Part shown: positions 30,135-41,231 of the stretch, piece after piece
How the letters are laid out: each line of letters begins with the position of its first letter
How positions within the stretch are numbered: position 1 is the first letter of the stretch
NCBI RefSeq assembly: GCF_963678635.1
Contig: NC_087064.1
Coordinates: 65,155,548 to 65,219,547 of the forward strand
Source of the DNA: Symsagittifera roscoffensis
Lineage: Eukaryota > Xenacoelomorpha > Acoela > Convolutidae
Direction of reading: 5' to 3'
Length of the DNA: 64,000 bases
Position numbers and translations under genes: made by a program
The notes under the pieces: generated by a model
Told to the model about the DNA's origin: nothing
What the model saw: only the letters and a program-made list of their open reading frames with translations
The model's database searches: none

Positions 30135-30353
30135 ATGAGTGAGGTTTATCGAGAATTTCAGTTGACCATTCTATGGTACATTCTAGGTTTTTTGATCTAT
30201 GTATTATATAAGAGTTCGCATGAAATGAAACTATGCAAAATTGAACTCGAGGAGTCAAACCCTTCAGAAATAGACAGATCAAAAAGTGTAGTGACACAAC
30301 AACCTAAATTTAATGAACAACGAGTTGTGTTATACCACAAGCAACACGCATAA
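30135..30353 (+). CDS. Possible small single-pass membrane protein, 72 aa
   Basis: An ATG frame on the opposite strand, starting 14 bases beyond the acceptor side of the CARD exon. It has a short extracellular-type N-terminus, a hydrophobic segment (LTILWYILGFLIYVLY, residues 9-24) and a charged C-terminal tail with ESNPSEIDRSKS. Single-pass proteins of this size exist (for example potassium-channel accessory subunits), but there is no specific match. It could be an accidental frame; no splice or polyadenylation signal backs it. Confidence 0.2.
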   Translation: MSEVYREFQLTILWYILGFLIYVLYKSSHEMKLCKIELEESNPSEIDRSKSVVTQQPKFNEQRVVLYHKQHA

Positions 30354-30429
30354 TCACATGTACAAGACAACTACAAGACATCGGAGAAAATAGGATTCCA
30401 GTAGAAGTGTCAATCAACTCAAGGACAGT

Positions 30430-31560
30430 GATAAACAAAAACTTATTCTTTTTTGGAACTATTCAATTTCAAAATGATATCATTGAACGTTTCAAGACAC
30501 TATTTCATAAAACAGACCAAATCAAAAAAACTTCCATTGGAAATAAAAAAACTGAAATCCACTTTCGAAACTAGAAATCGATCACTAATTTCCAAGCAAC
30601 TCTTAGCAGATGAACTTGAATTGAACCCAAAAACTGCATAAAGATCTAAGTGCATTAGTGTACGAATGCAATTCTGTAAATATTAGAGCATCTTAAGACT
30701 TTTTCATAAAAAATAAGCCAACAAAAAAATCATCAAGACCTGTGTAAGTGAAAATCACATCGTTCTTTTACATGTAAAACATAGCCAACAGACAATACAA
30801 ACACCCTAAATTTGAGAAAACTGGATAAATAAACTGGTCAACTCTTTACTTCGCTGGAAATCTGAAAATTGGATTCTACTTTCGAAACTTAAAGTTTATC
30901 AATTTTTTCGTGAATTTGTGCTGTTCGGTAGTGGAGTTTGCTGTCCTTTTAACAAATAAATTAACTGAAATTAAAAAAAAAAACCTCGAAAAAGTAAATT
31001 TGAACCTGAAAACACTTTCCTGGATGAAAAGCCAAAAAAATTGTTACGACCTACAAAAGGGTCTTAACTACGTTTATCGACTCTTAAAAGACAAGACATT
31101 ATCGTCACTAACTGTTATCGACCTTAAAATTTCAAACATAGCCCACCGACATTTGTAAAAGAGTCAATGAATGCAAAGAAAGAAAAAAACTAACTTTTTA
31201 AAAAAAACTCAATTTTTGAGTTTCAAAGGATAAAAAAAAGTATGGTCGTAAAGCTCCTTAAAATTCAAGAATAATTTATGGTCAAATTTTTTTTGACAAA
31301 AATAACTCAATTTCAGAAAATTGGATCAAAAGGTAATTTTTTTTTTCGCTGGGAAATCTGAAAAATAAAATCGACTTTCGAAGCTGGAAGTCGATCACGT
31401 TTTTCGTGACCTTTACATTTTTGCTGTTCAATGGAGTTTTTTTCTTCTTTTCAACGAGAAAATGATCTGCACTTCAAAAAAATTCATAAGTCAAACGGCG
31501 AAAAAGTTTTTAAAAATCATCACAACTCCCTACATTCATTGGCTTTTAAAAATAGCTACT
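30430..31560 (+). repeat. Interspersed repeat, left-block copies in tandem
   Basis: Three successive copies or part copies carry the CTTTCGAA.CT..A..TCGATCAC..TTTTCGTGA core (near 30560, 30880 and 31380). Each is followed by TGGAGTTTGCTGTCCTTTTAACAA-like sequence and a GTTCATTGACTCTTAAAA-like end. It is the same family as at 11.5-12.2 and 42.77-43.2 kb. No gene is seen in 31.56-32.3 kb. Confidence 0.6.
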
Positions 31561-32339
31561 CAGCACAGCAATGCGCTACACATGATGTAAAATGATCACC
31601 AAATTTTACTGAATCAATAGACCAATCGATATCTAGATCCGTTGCTCATATGATACTCTTATGATGCTCATTCTGACTGAGGCCATACATGAATTCCACT
31701 ATCTTGACTGTCACGTGATCGCCTCAGGCCAACAGTTATGAAGACGAGAAAACCACAATTATTCGACTATTGACAGACAACCTAGACAGTGGCACAGATA
31801 ACCTTGAACGTGTTTCCTTTATCTATTTACTATTTAAAGTTTTCCTTCAAACAGGGATGGAAATGATCTTTTAAGTTATAACAAGGCTATGTGGCGCCAA
31901 AAAAGGTCAAAGCAAGAAGCGACTGAGAAACTTCAATAAACTATCCCCTGACAAAAACACCATCTTGGTTAAAGGTAAAAAACGCATGGATGAAAAATCG
32001 ACTGATTACAGACAAAAAGAAACAAATATGTGATTATCGCAGTTTTGGTTATTAATCGACTCGAATTAAGAATTCCAGAAAAAAATGTGAATCAACAAAA
32101 ATGGCATCTCAATGTCACAGTGGCAAAGCGGTGTGATTTTAAGGTCAAAAAATCATCAATTCAATTTTATGGGATGAGTTATCGACGATCTTGTTTTCTC
32201 ATTCAGAACAATATGAGTCGTATGATAACGAGTCCAGAAAAGAGGAAAGATTAAATTTCAGCGCTTTCCATCTAAGACTAATAATTGAACCCAACTTTAT
32301 GTAGCTATTAGAATCTGCAAGTGTAGTTTATAATGTTTA

Positions 32340-32680
32340 CCTGTTCTTTCGATTGAACCTGTAGACACAGAATCCTTTATGCAGGTACGATTCCCATAAC
32401 CCGTCTTTCTTCGATTGAACTAAAGCTCAGATTTGGCAAGATAAAACTCTAGATTTCAGTTAAATGGATTTTTGCCGAAGACGATGACATTTTTGTTGCA
32501 AAAACCAAGGCATCGCCGCTTTTTGAGAAGTCAAAATGTTTCCAAAAAACGGTCAAAATGCCAAATTTGACTTTGTGAAATACTACTACTACAAATGCGT
32601 TTATTGTCCCTTTTTGTTGTTGGATATTCGGAAAGCGCGTAAGCAATGGTTCAGATGAGGGCATTCTGAAGAGCATTCAA
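32340..32680 (+). repeat. Dispersed repeat, 'CGATTGAACCT' family
   Basis: Contains CGATTGAACC(T/A), CAGATTTGGCAAGATA and TTTCCAAAAAACGGTCAAAA motifs. Related copies lie at 49.16-49.64 and 54.23-54.72 kb in the same orientation. No coding capacity. Confidence 0.55.
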
Positions 32681-32684
32681 GCTA

Positions 32685-34175
32685 CTAAATGGAAGATAAC
32701 ACGTTTTTCCAAGCCATTCGATCAAAGTAGTCAGTGGATTTTAAACGAGACCCGTTTTTACGCCTTGATGCTGGTCTTTTCCGTGGGGCTGAAATATGGT
32801 CTGTTGATTTTAGCTCATGATCATTTTCTCTTCGGTGAACATGGCCATACCATCGTAGCCGTGACCGCACTTGTAGCAAGACATCAACAAGGTCAACAAG
32901 ACATGTCATTTTAATTACTGCTTCGCTGGTAACTCAGTCTTTGTAAGTGACTCCGGTAATCCTACGCAGAGCTTTCATATCAGCACTCTTAAGAGAGCTG
33001 GTCAATGACTTGGTCTGCGGGCAGGTTTCAGGCAGGGACAAACTCCGTAGATAAGACACCTTATAATCAAATCAATATCTTTATTCATCAGCAGAGCCGC
33101 AATTTGCAGTCATTTCCTCCAGAAAGCTACTATTCTGACAGATGATGCATGTATTGCGTCACTTTCAACGGAAATCATATCACCCAGATAGCAGAACTTG
33201 TCGACAGCACTCAGGGTTTCAAAATGATTAATCCGTAGAGTAGCATTGTGATTTGAGTGATAATTAGAAATCTTATTGCATCTTGGAAAAACATGATTAG
33301 CGTTATGTTTAGGTATTTTCCTCGGGCTACTGCATTTTATGTACCAACTTATTATAAAAATTACAGTGTAATGAATTGGTGCGGACAACAAGCGCATAAA
33401 TTGTTACCGATACCAAATTCAAACAACCAGCGCATGGATATTTTCCGGTTTTTTGAGGAAGAGGCTTTTGACCTGAAATCAAAAGCTTTGTCGGATCCAC
33501 GTTGATTTGTAAACTGCGTTTTAGAAAGCCTTGTTCCAAGTATTAAACTTCTCAATAGACTGGGATTCCTAATCAGCGGATATCACGAGGTCATCCGCAT
33601 ATAGCATATCCCATGGTACCTGGAACGACAGTTTCTCGTAGCCTCTTCCATTACTATTATAAATAACAATAGGCTAAGTGCCGATCCTTGATACACGCCT
33701 ACTTGAAATTTCAAGTTATCACTGCATCCTTGGGGCCGGCGAACTCGTGAACTCTCCGTTGCTTTAGAGTCCATGAGATCAGTTCCCTGAGAACACAATC
33801 GATGGATTTCTTCAGATCAACAAATATATGACGCAGAGGTTTTTTCTTATCTGCAAACAGTTCCTTCAACAGTCTTATAAGAAAAACGGCATCGGTAGTT
33901 GATCTTTCACCCATAAAGCCAAAATGCAAGTCAACTATTTTTATCGATTGTCAGACGTTTAATAGTACTTGTTCGAAAAAATTGAATGTGTGTTCTAGTA
34001 ATCGGATGCTTTGTAGAATTCACTTTCTAACGGATCACCTTTTCCTTTCTAAAAAACGTCAGTTCCACTTTCGCTCCAGTCGGAGGAGACTAGACCAGAT
34101 TCCCAGACTTCCTTAAGGACTTTAAAAGTCCAGCAAGTCCACAATCCCCGGCAAACTTCATCATGTCCGAAGTCG
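32685..34175 (-). mobile_element. Decayed non-LTR retrotransposon: reverse transcriptase and C-terminus
   Basis: Reading leftwards on the minus strand, shifted frames give, in order, KGKGDPLES (about 34.03 kb), FGFMGERSTTDAVFLI and FVDLKKSIDCV (33.93-33.71), QVGVYQGSALSLLLFIIVME (33.7-33.6) and the catalytic YADD box in another frame (33.6). A cysteine motif resembling CAGCLN..G.N.L.C..C and the ends VDKFCYLGDMIS (about 33.2) and RSRLRWYGHVHRRE (32.86) follow. This is the usual order of a LINE-type ORF2 with a C-terminal zinc segment. Multiple frameshifts make it inactive. Confidence 0.85.
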
Positions 34176-36960
34176 GCCCTGTCCTAAGCTTTTCTAATTT
34201 TTCAGACCTCAGCCACTTTTTGAACAAAAATCTTTTGTTTTCTATTCCTTAGCCTTTTTTTTGTTTCATCACCTATTTTTTCGTTTCATCACCTATTTTT
34301 TCGTTTCATCACTTTTTCTGCCTTTTTTTTCACTGGTTTTCGCCACACACGTTTTTCACTACTAGAAGTATTGATTTAAAAATTTTGAAGTGTTGAATTA
34401 AAAATTTTGAACTGTTGATTTAATTTTCTGGAAGTTTGGACTTAAGATTTGACATTTTGAAGGAAATTCATGTTTCTACAAAATTTAGGGCGTAGCCGCT
34501 TAAGCCTGGAAGTTTCGCACAACCAGTTATCTTGATTGAAAAATCCTAAAGCCGCTTAGAGCTTCCCATAACCCTTTTTTTGTTTGAACCCATACTCTCG
34601 AATGTTTTGGGAAGGTTGTTTGTGAGAGAAAATAAAGATCCAAATAAAGGGGTCAAACATTCCCCCATTGAAATTTTTCACATCCGTACAAAGTGTAGCA
34701 AGGTAAAAAAAAACTAAGAGAAAATGCAGGCAGCTAAAGTCGTATCACTTCATTCTACTAGGATCACTTTTTTGAAAATCAGCATTGTAATTTTTGAGTA
34801 CACCTAAAACTTTTCCAAGTGAAAAATTTTTCCAAATTATTATACCGTTGTATGAAACAAGAAACTTTTTCGGCTCAATTGATGAAATAAAGAAGCATCA
34901 ACTGTGTTATTTCATTACTAACTAAATGTCAAAGCATTTGGAACTATAAAGCTAATGTAGCCTATCAATTCAAAAGTGCCATCAATAATAGCACTTATAT
35001 TTGCGACTTAGGCTGGAAAAATTTGCATCGATCTATCACACTACTCTGCGATAGTGTAATAATACCTGATTTTATCAAACAAGAATACCAAGCAGCAAAA
35101 TGAAGTTTTAGTTGGTGATTTTTGTACGCATATTTAAGTAATTAGTCAGCCGTGTTCACATAAGAAAACAGTTAAAACAAACGACTATGAAATGATTTTG
35201 AGCTTGACTGACCGAAACAAAAGCTGAAAAGTCTAACTAACAAAAACAAAACATCTCGGCTGTCTATTTCTCAGATATGCTGAATCAAAAAATAGACTCA
35301 AAAAATGTTTTCATTTACTACGTTTTGCTGACAGCTGAAACCATCTCAAAAACTTTACTTGGCTCATCAGCCGCAGGAATTACACCAGATTCTCAGATTT
35401 CCTTAAGGACTTTAAAAGTTCCAGTAAGTCCACGTCCCCGGCAAATTCATTAAGTCCGAAGTCGGCCCTGTCCTAAGCTTTTCTTATTTTTCATCTCTCT
35501 CATTACAAGTGCAACTTCCTGGATAGTAAATTCCTCCAATGGGCCAGCCAATGGGGGAACATTTACCATTTCAAATGGATTTGGTTCATTAAAAAGATTT
35601 GAGAAGTAGTTTTGCCACTGCGGGAGAACATCTTGGTCACAAGTCAGGAGTTTTCCATCACAAGTGATGAACTTTGCTCCAACCACATCTTTTTGATCAT
35701 TTTTCATTTGCTTGGCGAGAAGAAAAAATTTATGCCGTGTCAGACAGACCTTAACACCATTTCTGAACAGATTACTTCTTAGCTTCAGCGACTGGCTGTT
35801 TCTCGAATGTGTTCTGCACACCCGTTCTTCATCATTTCCAGACCTCAGCCACTTTTGAACAAAAATCTTTTCTTTTCAATTCCTTAGCCTATTTTTTCGT
35901 TTCATCACCTATTTTTTCGTTTCATTACTTTATTCTTTTCTCGCTGTTTTTTGCCACATAAAATTCTCACTTCTAGAAGTGTTGATATAAAAATTTTGAA
36001 GTTTGATTCAACTTTCTGGAAGTGTTGATTTAAGATTTGACATTTTGTAGGACATTTTTGACATTTTTCTACAAAATTTAAGGTGTAAAGCCTGGAGGAT
36101 TCGCACAACCAGTTATCTTGATTGAAAAATCCTAAAGCCGCTTAGAGCTTCCCATAACCTTTTTTTTTTTTGAACCCATACTCTCGAATGTTTTGGGAGG
36201 GTTGTTTTTGAGAAAAAAACTTCCAAATAAATGGGTCAAACATTCCCCAATTGAAAATTTTAAAGGCTGTAGAAAGTTGAAAAGAAACTCAGAGAAGATG
36301 CAGGCAGCTGAAGTCGTATCACTTCATTCTATCAGGATCACTTTTTTTGAAAATCAGCTTTGTAATTTTTGAGTAAAACTAAAACTTTTCCAAGTGAAAA
36401 ATTTTTCAAATTAATTATACTGTTGAATGAAACAGGAAGCTTTTTTCGGCTCATTTGATGAATTAAAGAAGCATCAACTGTGTTATTTCATTACTAATTA
36501 AATGTCAAAGCACTTGGAACTATACAGCTAATGTAGACTACCGATTCAAAAGTGCCATCAATAATAGCACTTATATTTGCGACTTAGGTTGGAAAAAAAG
36601 TTGCATCGTACTATCACACTACTCTACGATAGGGTAATAATACCTGATCTTATCAAACAAGAATACCAAGCAGCAAAATGAAGTTACAGTTGGTGATTTT
36701 TGTACGCATATTTAAGTTATTAGTCAGGTGTGTTCACATAAGAAAACAGTTAAAACAAAGGACTATGAAAAGATTTTGTGCTAGGCTGACCGAAACAAAA
36801 GCTGAAAAGTCTAACTAACAAAAACAAAACATCTCGGCTGTCTATTTCTCAGATATGCTGAATCAATAAATAGATTCAAAAATGTTTTCAGTTACCACAT
36901 TTTGCAGAGAGTTGAAACCATCTCAATAACTTTACTTGGCTCAACAGCCGCCGAGAGTTA
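34080..36960. repeat. Tandem duplication of LINE fragment plus TIR-gene upstream region
   Basis: The 34.08-35.38 and 35.38-36.95 segments align along their length: CTTAAGGACTTTAAAAGT, TCCGAAGTCGGCCCTGTCC, CTAAAGCCGCTTAGAGCTTCC, CAGGCAGCT.AAGTCGTATC, CTGTTTATTT..AGATATGCTGAATCAA and CCATCTCAA.AACTTTACTTGGC. The left unit lacks about 340 bases of the LINE (35.49-35.83 in the right unit). The right unit ends at the start of the ARM-TIR gene, so the left unit holds a spare copy of its upstream region. Confidence 0.85.
35450..35821 (-). pseudogene. Non-LTR retrotransposon fragment, upstream of the RT domain
   Basis: A 123-codon stretch contains WQNYFSNLFNEPNPFE, FTIQEVALVMREMKNKKSLG and the linker before the RT core. 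It is the missing 5' neighbour of the sequence at 34.2-34.05 kb. The two are separated because a duplicated segment lies between them. It is not translated as a gene. Confidence 0.75.
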
Positions 36961-37046
36961 CCATTTTTCTGTTTGACAATAGTTACGCGGTTTGATTCTG
37001 TGTTCATTTGATTTTCAAACTTCTTCGAAAAAAAAATATCTTCAAG

Positions 37047-38654
37047 ATGACTCTGCTTCTATCGCGTGGAGAACTGTCCTCCATGACAAAGAATGCTTTC
37101 GACGAAATAAAAAATCCCGATGATTCTAGGAAAACTATCCTGGGATTGATAAAACTCCTCGAATTTAGCTATGAGATGAGATTTCGTGAAGAAATAGCTA
37201 AATCAGATTTTGCTGCATTGGCAAAAAGATACATCAAAGAAGTCAAATCAGCAGTGCATCACAAACTTGTTTTTGACCTTCTTTGGAACGTCAGCGATGC
37301 CAGTAGGGCATTCTGCAAAAGCATCATTGATACTCAAATCCATGAACTGATTATTGCAAATCTCGAGGATAACGAGGCGTTCCAGTTAGCTAATTTGAAC
37401 AAGAAGCCGAAGCAAGGTGACATAATTGATCTTCTTTGTGCATTTTTAAGTATTTTTAACAACACTCTTCGTAATTATCCAGAATCAAGATCGATACTCA
37501 GCGCAACAAATTTGAAGTATTCTTTGAAAAAATTGCTGGATGTTGAAGATCTTTTTGTCAGGTCAGTGGTCGTAATATGTTTGGCGTATGTCATGAACGA
37601 GAAAAATCACCAAAACCAGGAAATGCTATCACTCACGAAGGGCGATTTGGAATTTTTGATAAAGCACATGCTCCCCCTTACTGCTCATGTCACGATGGAC
37701 GAAGAGTTCTCCCAGAGCGTAAAGTACAATGAGAACACTTTAGGACTTTTTAGTTCGAATGAGATTTTTCAGCCATTGGCTTTACTTGCCACCAACCCTG
37801 GAAATGCTCGCGAAATGATCAAACTAGGAATTATTTCAGCAAGTGAGTCTGCTCTGAAAAATGCCTATGAAACGCGTGTTACTTCCGAGAATGAATACTC
37901 CTCTTCGGATGCAGCGACCGTTAAATGGTCTTTGCGTCTCTTGGTTGAATTGAATCGAAATGGGCCGGCAAACGCGCTTATCGACTTCCAAGACATCATC
38001 GCTAAGTTCACAAATGACGAAGAGGATGGAATTGCCCAAGATGCCAGAAAGCTAGTTTATGATACAAACAAAGACCGCTCGAGTGAAAAGCCATTAGTTG
38101 CACTCTCAAGACTCGAGAACCTGCATTTGGCGACTGATATGTCCATAAATGACAATGTCGATGAGCAGGATTGCGAAAAAGAAAGAACCCAGAGAAACGA
38201 TGCCAGATCTTCACTACTACTTGTCAGTGTTTCAAAGCTCAAAAAATCTGACAAAAGCCATATAATGATCAGCTATAGTCATGCGCAGAAAAATGCAGCA
38301 CACAAACTTCTCAAAGAGCTGAGAAAAAGCGGAGTTCAAAAAATTTGGATAGACATAGAACACATGCACAAGGGCGAGAATATTATGGATGAGATGGTGA
38401 ATGCAGTGGATGGCGCCACGTATGTCATCTGTTGCATTTCGGAAGACTATCATAAGAGCGAAAACTGCATGTGTGAAATTAGCTATGCACGGAGCGAGAA
38501 AAAGATCATCATTCCCGTTGTGGTTCAAAAGGGCTTCACGCCAGAAAAAAAGCTTAAAATGTACATCGGCGAGAAATTTCGATTTGACCTCTCCACCGAA
38601 GAAAACTTTCGCCTCAACTATCCACTACTGCTGCAAAAACTAAATGCTCTGTGA
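37047..38654 (+). CDS. Armadillo-like plus TIR domain protein, 535 aa
   Basis: ATG at 37047 with a good context (AAG before, A after); a TTG 13 codons earlier is only an alternative. There are no introns. Residues about 15-370 are a series of amphipathic helix pairs (for example TILGLIKLLEFSY, KLVFDLLWNVSDASRAF and FEDLFVRS-type repeats) that look like Armadillo/HEAT-type repeats. A charged linker (370-400) follows. A TIR domain occupies 404-535, starting HIMISYSHAQK, with WIDIEHMHKGENI (BB-loop region) and SENCMCEISYA. Glu477 in that motif lines up with the catalytic Glu of NAD-cleaving TIRs (SARM1, plant TIRs). Role inferred: NADase or nucleotide signalling in immunity or cell death. SARM1 has a related ARM-TIR arrangement but includes SAM domains, which are absent here. 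Confidence 0.85.
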   Translation: MTLLLSRGELSSMTKNAFDEIKNPDDSRKTILGLIKLLEFSYEMRFREEIAKSDFAALAKRYIKEVKSAVHHKLVFDLLWNVSDASRAFCKSIIDTQIHELIIANLEDNEAFQLANLNKKPKQGDIIDLLCAFLSIFNNTLRNYPESRSILSATNLKYSLKKLLDVEDLFVRSVVVICLAYVMNEKNHQNQEMLSLTKGDLEFLIKHMLPLTAHVTMDEEFSQSVKYNENTLGLFSSNEIFQPLALLATNPGNAREMIKLGIISASESALKNAYETRVTSENEYSSSDAATVKWSLRLLVELNRNGPANALIDFQDIIAKFTNDEEDGIAQDARKLVYDTNKDRSSEKPLVALSRLENLHLATDMSINDNVDEQDCEKERTQRNDARSSLLLVSVSKLKKSDKSHIMISYSHAQKNAAHKLLKELRKSGVQKIWIDIEHMHKGENIMDEMVNAVDGATYVICCISEDYHKSENCMCEISYARSEKKIIIPVVVQKGFTPEKKLKMYIGEKFRFDLSTEENFRLNYPLLLQKLNAL

Positions 38655-39390
38655 AACATCTAACATATCTCGGGTCATCTTGTATGAACTCACCCTTCAA
38701 CTATCTCCCCCATTTATATTACAAACCTCTTTCGCGAAAAGCTGCTATATATAATGATTAAAATATAATGATCTCTTCAACTATTTCCCCCCTTTTCCAA
38801 GGGGGGGGGGGGGGTATTCGTTACTAGGTACAATATCTCATATACTTACTGTTGAACTATTTCGTAATCGTAGATTCGTTACTAGATACCATAGCAGTGG
38901 AAATAGCTAAAGAGATCATAATTAACTAGTGATGATAGCTTTTTTAAATATACAGAACATCCGTTCTCTCAAAGGTGTGTGATTGAAAACTAGAGAGAAC
39001 TATTTCTTAAAAACTTAAAACAGTCTAACTGATTCGATATTTTTACTTATTGCAACTAATTTGATGCATGTCTACATCTCATTTTCAATTTTGAATCAAC
39101 ATTTTTCGTGCTATGGATTAATTGTAAATAGAAATATGTAAATAAAACTACAAAGCTTCAAATTTCTCTACATTTTAAGCGATATTTTTGCATGCCACAT
39201 TTTGTAAATTCGAGTTAATAATCTGAAAAACTTGTCAACATTAATCAGTATTTTTGTTTTTAGCATGATGAGATTCTGTCATATTCAGCACTACAACAAG
39301 GTTTAAGTAAATGCTTCCGCGCTGGTGCGTTAACACGGGAGGGCGAATAGTGATATATCTGAAACATTTATTCGTTCATAGAGATGAACC
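38655..39390 (+). other. 3' flank of the ARM-TIR gene, AT-rich with a G14 run
   Basis: No gene is seen. Short repeats of AACTATTTCCCCCC and TTCGTTACTAG.TAC occur around 38700-38890, and a run of 14 G lies at 38801-38814. A candidate polyadenylation signal (AATAAA) is only found near 39140. Confidence 0.5.
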
Positions 39391-39691
39391 GGATCCTGTT
39401 AACTATTTCCCCCCTATTTTGATTTTCAGAAATTCATCTTTGGCGGCCACATGTTCAATATGACTTAAAAACAATTTTCAGAAAATATTATTTAAAATTT
39501 ATACGTGTGTATTATATAAATAGTTAGTAACACAAATACGAACGCGCGTAAATGGAAACCACTTAATTGTTGACATTTTTGAAATGCATATTTTATACAG
39601 AAATGGTTGTTTAAAAAAATACATTCCTGAGGGGGGGGGGGGGGGGGTAGTTAACAACGTTTAAAGGGGTGGGGATAATTAACACGATCCG
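39391..39691. mobile_element. MITE, 301 bp, with perfect 8-bp target duplication
   Basis: The flanking direct repeat GATGAACC is exact at 39383-39390 and 39692-39699. The element starts GGATCCTGTTAACTATTTCC and ends with the near-inverted GGATAATTAACACGATCC. This gives an imperfect terminal inverted repeat of about 20 bases. It also contains a run of 17 G (39631-39647). There is no coding sequence. An 8-bp target duplication is typical of hAT-type transposition, so it is a non-autonomous relative of unknown family. Confidence 0.8.
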
Positions 39692-39869
39692 ATGAACCAA
39701 ACTAACGCCATTTATTGAGAATTTCAACTTTCAACCAGCTGGACTAGTACTCTGTCAGCCGCAAACATTATACTGAGCTCAGCATACAAAGCAGAACATC
39801 TTATCATAGAGCACAATTTATCCTACTTGCATATTGAAAACCCCCCATCCCCCCCAAAGGTGAGGAGGG

Positions 39870-40085
39870 AGGCGGAGATTTGTTACCAGGTACAAACTAA
39901 AATTTGCTTTAACGTAGATTACTTTGATAACACAAAAAACGGTTATGATTGCTTCATTTATACTTCTCAGAAATACAATGATCATACCTACGCACTATTA
40001 TCTTATCTTACTTATTTAATGAATGCAGATCATTTTATAAATAAGCAGTGTAGTAGTGCAGACGTCATATAAGTTTTGTATTTCT
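39870..40085 (+). repeat. Flank shared with 53.53-53.77 kb
   Basis: Aligned motifs include GTTACCAG, AACACAAAAAACGGTTATGATTGCTT..ATT (53.6 kb: AACAAAGAACGGCAACAGTGCTT), TTCTCAGA and TTTCTGAGAA. It lies about 1.2 kb downstream of the ARM-TIR stop. Its partner lies about 1.5 kb downstream of the stand-alone TIR stop, so both are part of one duplicated segment. Confidence 0.5.
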
Positions 40086-40786
40086 GAGAAAAATTAATAG
40101 CACATTAGCAATTTTTGAGTTTTTACAGCCTTTTGTAAGAAGCACTACGAAATTTGGTGCTAGTTAAATAAATAGACAAGTCATTAAGATGCGAATCAAA
40201 AATGAGAGTCAAAACATGTCAATCGATGTTCGACTTTAAGAGAATTACATATCTCAGAGATACCATTTCAGAAATTATGTGTAGCGTCGTCTCACCAAAA
40301 GCGGTTGTCATCTTAATAGCTTTCGTCTTATTTATTTGCCGGAAACCACGAAAGTTTTTTTTTGACCTTTTTGATAGCTCGAATAGAAACAGGAAACAGA
40401 ATCGGCTTAATTCAATCGAATCAGCAAGCCGCAAATTTTAGTCAATTATATTGCACGGAATTAGCAACAACATTACAAGTATCAAGATAAAAAAGTGGGC
40501 TTGTTCATGCGTTGATATGGTGTGATTTTTGTGTTTTTTCACAATGAAATCATACTTAGTTCACGCGGTTTAATTAACAGAAACTCAACTGCAAACCAAT
40601 TCGAACCGATCAAAATATTAGCAATTTATGTTCTATCAGTTTCGGCTCAAATAGGTTCGTCTCAGGTTCGACTCCTGAACGCACTTTGTACACGCTGGGC
40701 ATTTTAGCTGGTATTACCAAGCGACTATTCTGTTCTCATACTATACTAGCTTCCATACTTTCAACTCAATGCTTTGTAGAATTAAC

Positions 40787-40803
40787 ATCTTCCGCCCCCC
40801 AAG
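40787..40803 (-). promoter_or_regulatory. Polypurine tract and start of the BEL/Pao 3' LTR
   Basis: Minus strand: GGGGGGCGGAAGA followed by TGTTA (TGTTA at plus 40787-40783). The polypurine tract primes plus-strand DNA synthesis in LTR elements, and BEL/Pao LTRs usually begin TGT. Confidence 0.55.
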
Positions 40804-41057
40804 GAGCGAGAGCCAGAACGAGCTTAATGAGTGTAGTTTCCGCAAACGGTCCTAAGGTATGCGGAACGGGCGGCGTCGTCTTTGCCGTAGTTTAGCGATA
40901 TTATGCGTGCTAGTGGGCAGCGGCCCCTAGGGCTAGTCGATTCAACTAACCACACTAAATTTCCCCGTTTTCAAAGAACCTTCGGGAGGAGCATGTCACT
41001 TAACTCTCTTATTTAGTGTCGGGACGTACTCACTTAAACATCGCTTCTGAATTGCGT

Positions 41058-41231
41058 TTGTGCACAACTGCGCACAGGCATAGCATTTAGAGTTTGATTA
41101 GTTCTCACTCGACCTTAGAGACGGAAATGTTAGACAGTGCGTTAGAAAGTGCTGACCAAAAAAGGAAATGATTCGGCGTGAAATCCTCAAGGCTATCTGG
41201 GTCGTCAGAAACAGAAGTCAGCAGAGGGGCG
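41058..41231. repeat. Direct repeat inside the BEL/Pao remnant, left copy
   Basis: About 175 bases beginning GTGCACAACTGCGCACAGG, highly similar to 42327-42503. The left copy encodes the VEGSLNAPLLTSVSDDPDSL part of pol. The right copy is a second copy of the same piece, placed upstream of the integrase, so the element was rearranged. Confidence 0.85.

Noticed and set aside
32030-32254. 74-codon plus-strand frame
   Set aside because: It lies in repeat-rich intergenic sequence, with no domain or splice support.
40792-40935. GC-rich stretch with GTCCTAAGGTA, considered as a 28S rRNA fragment
   Set aside because: The minus strand reads as the C-terminus of BEL/Pao pol, which explains the composition and the matches.
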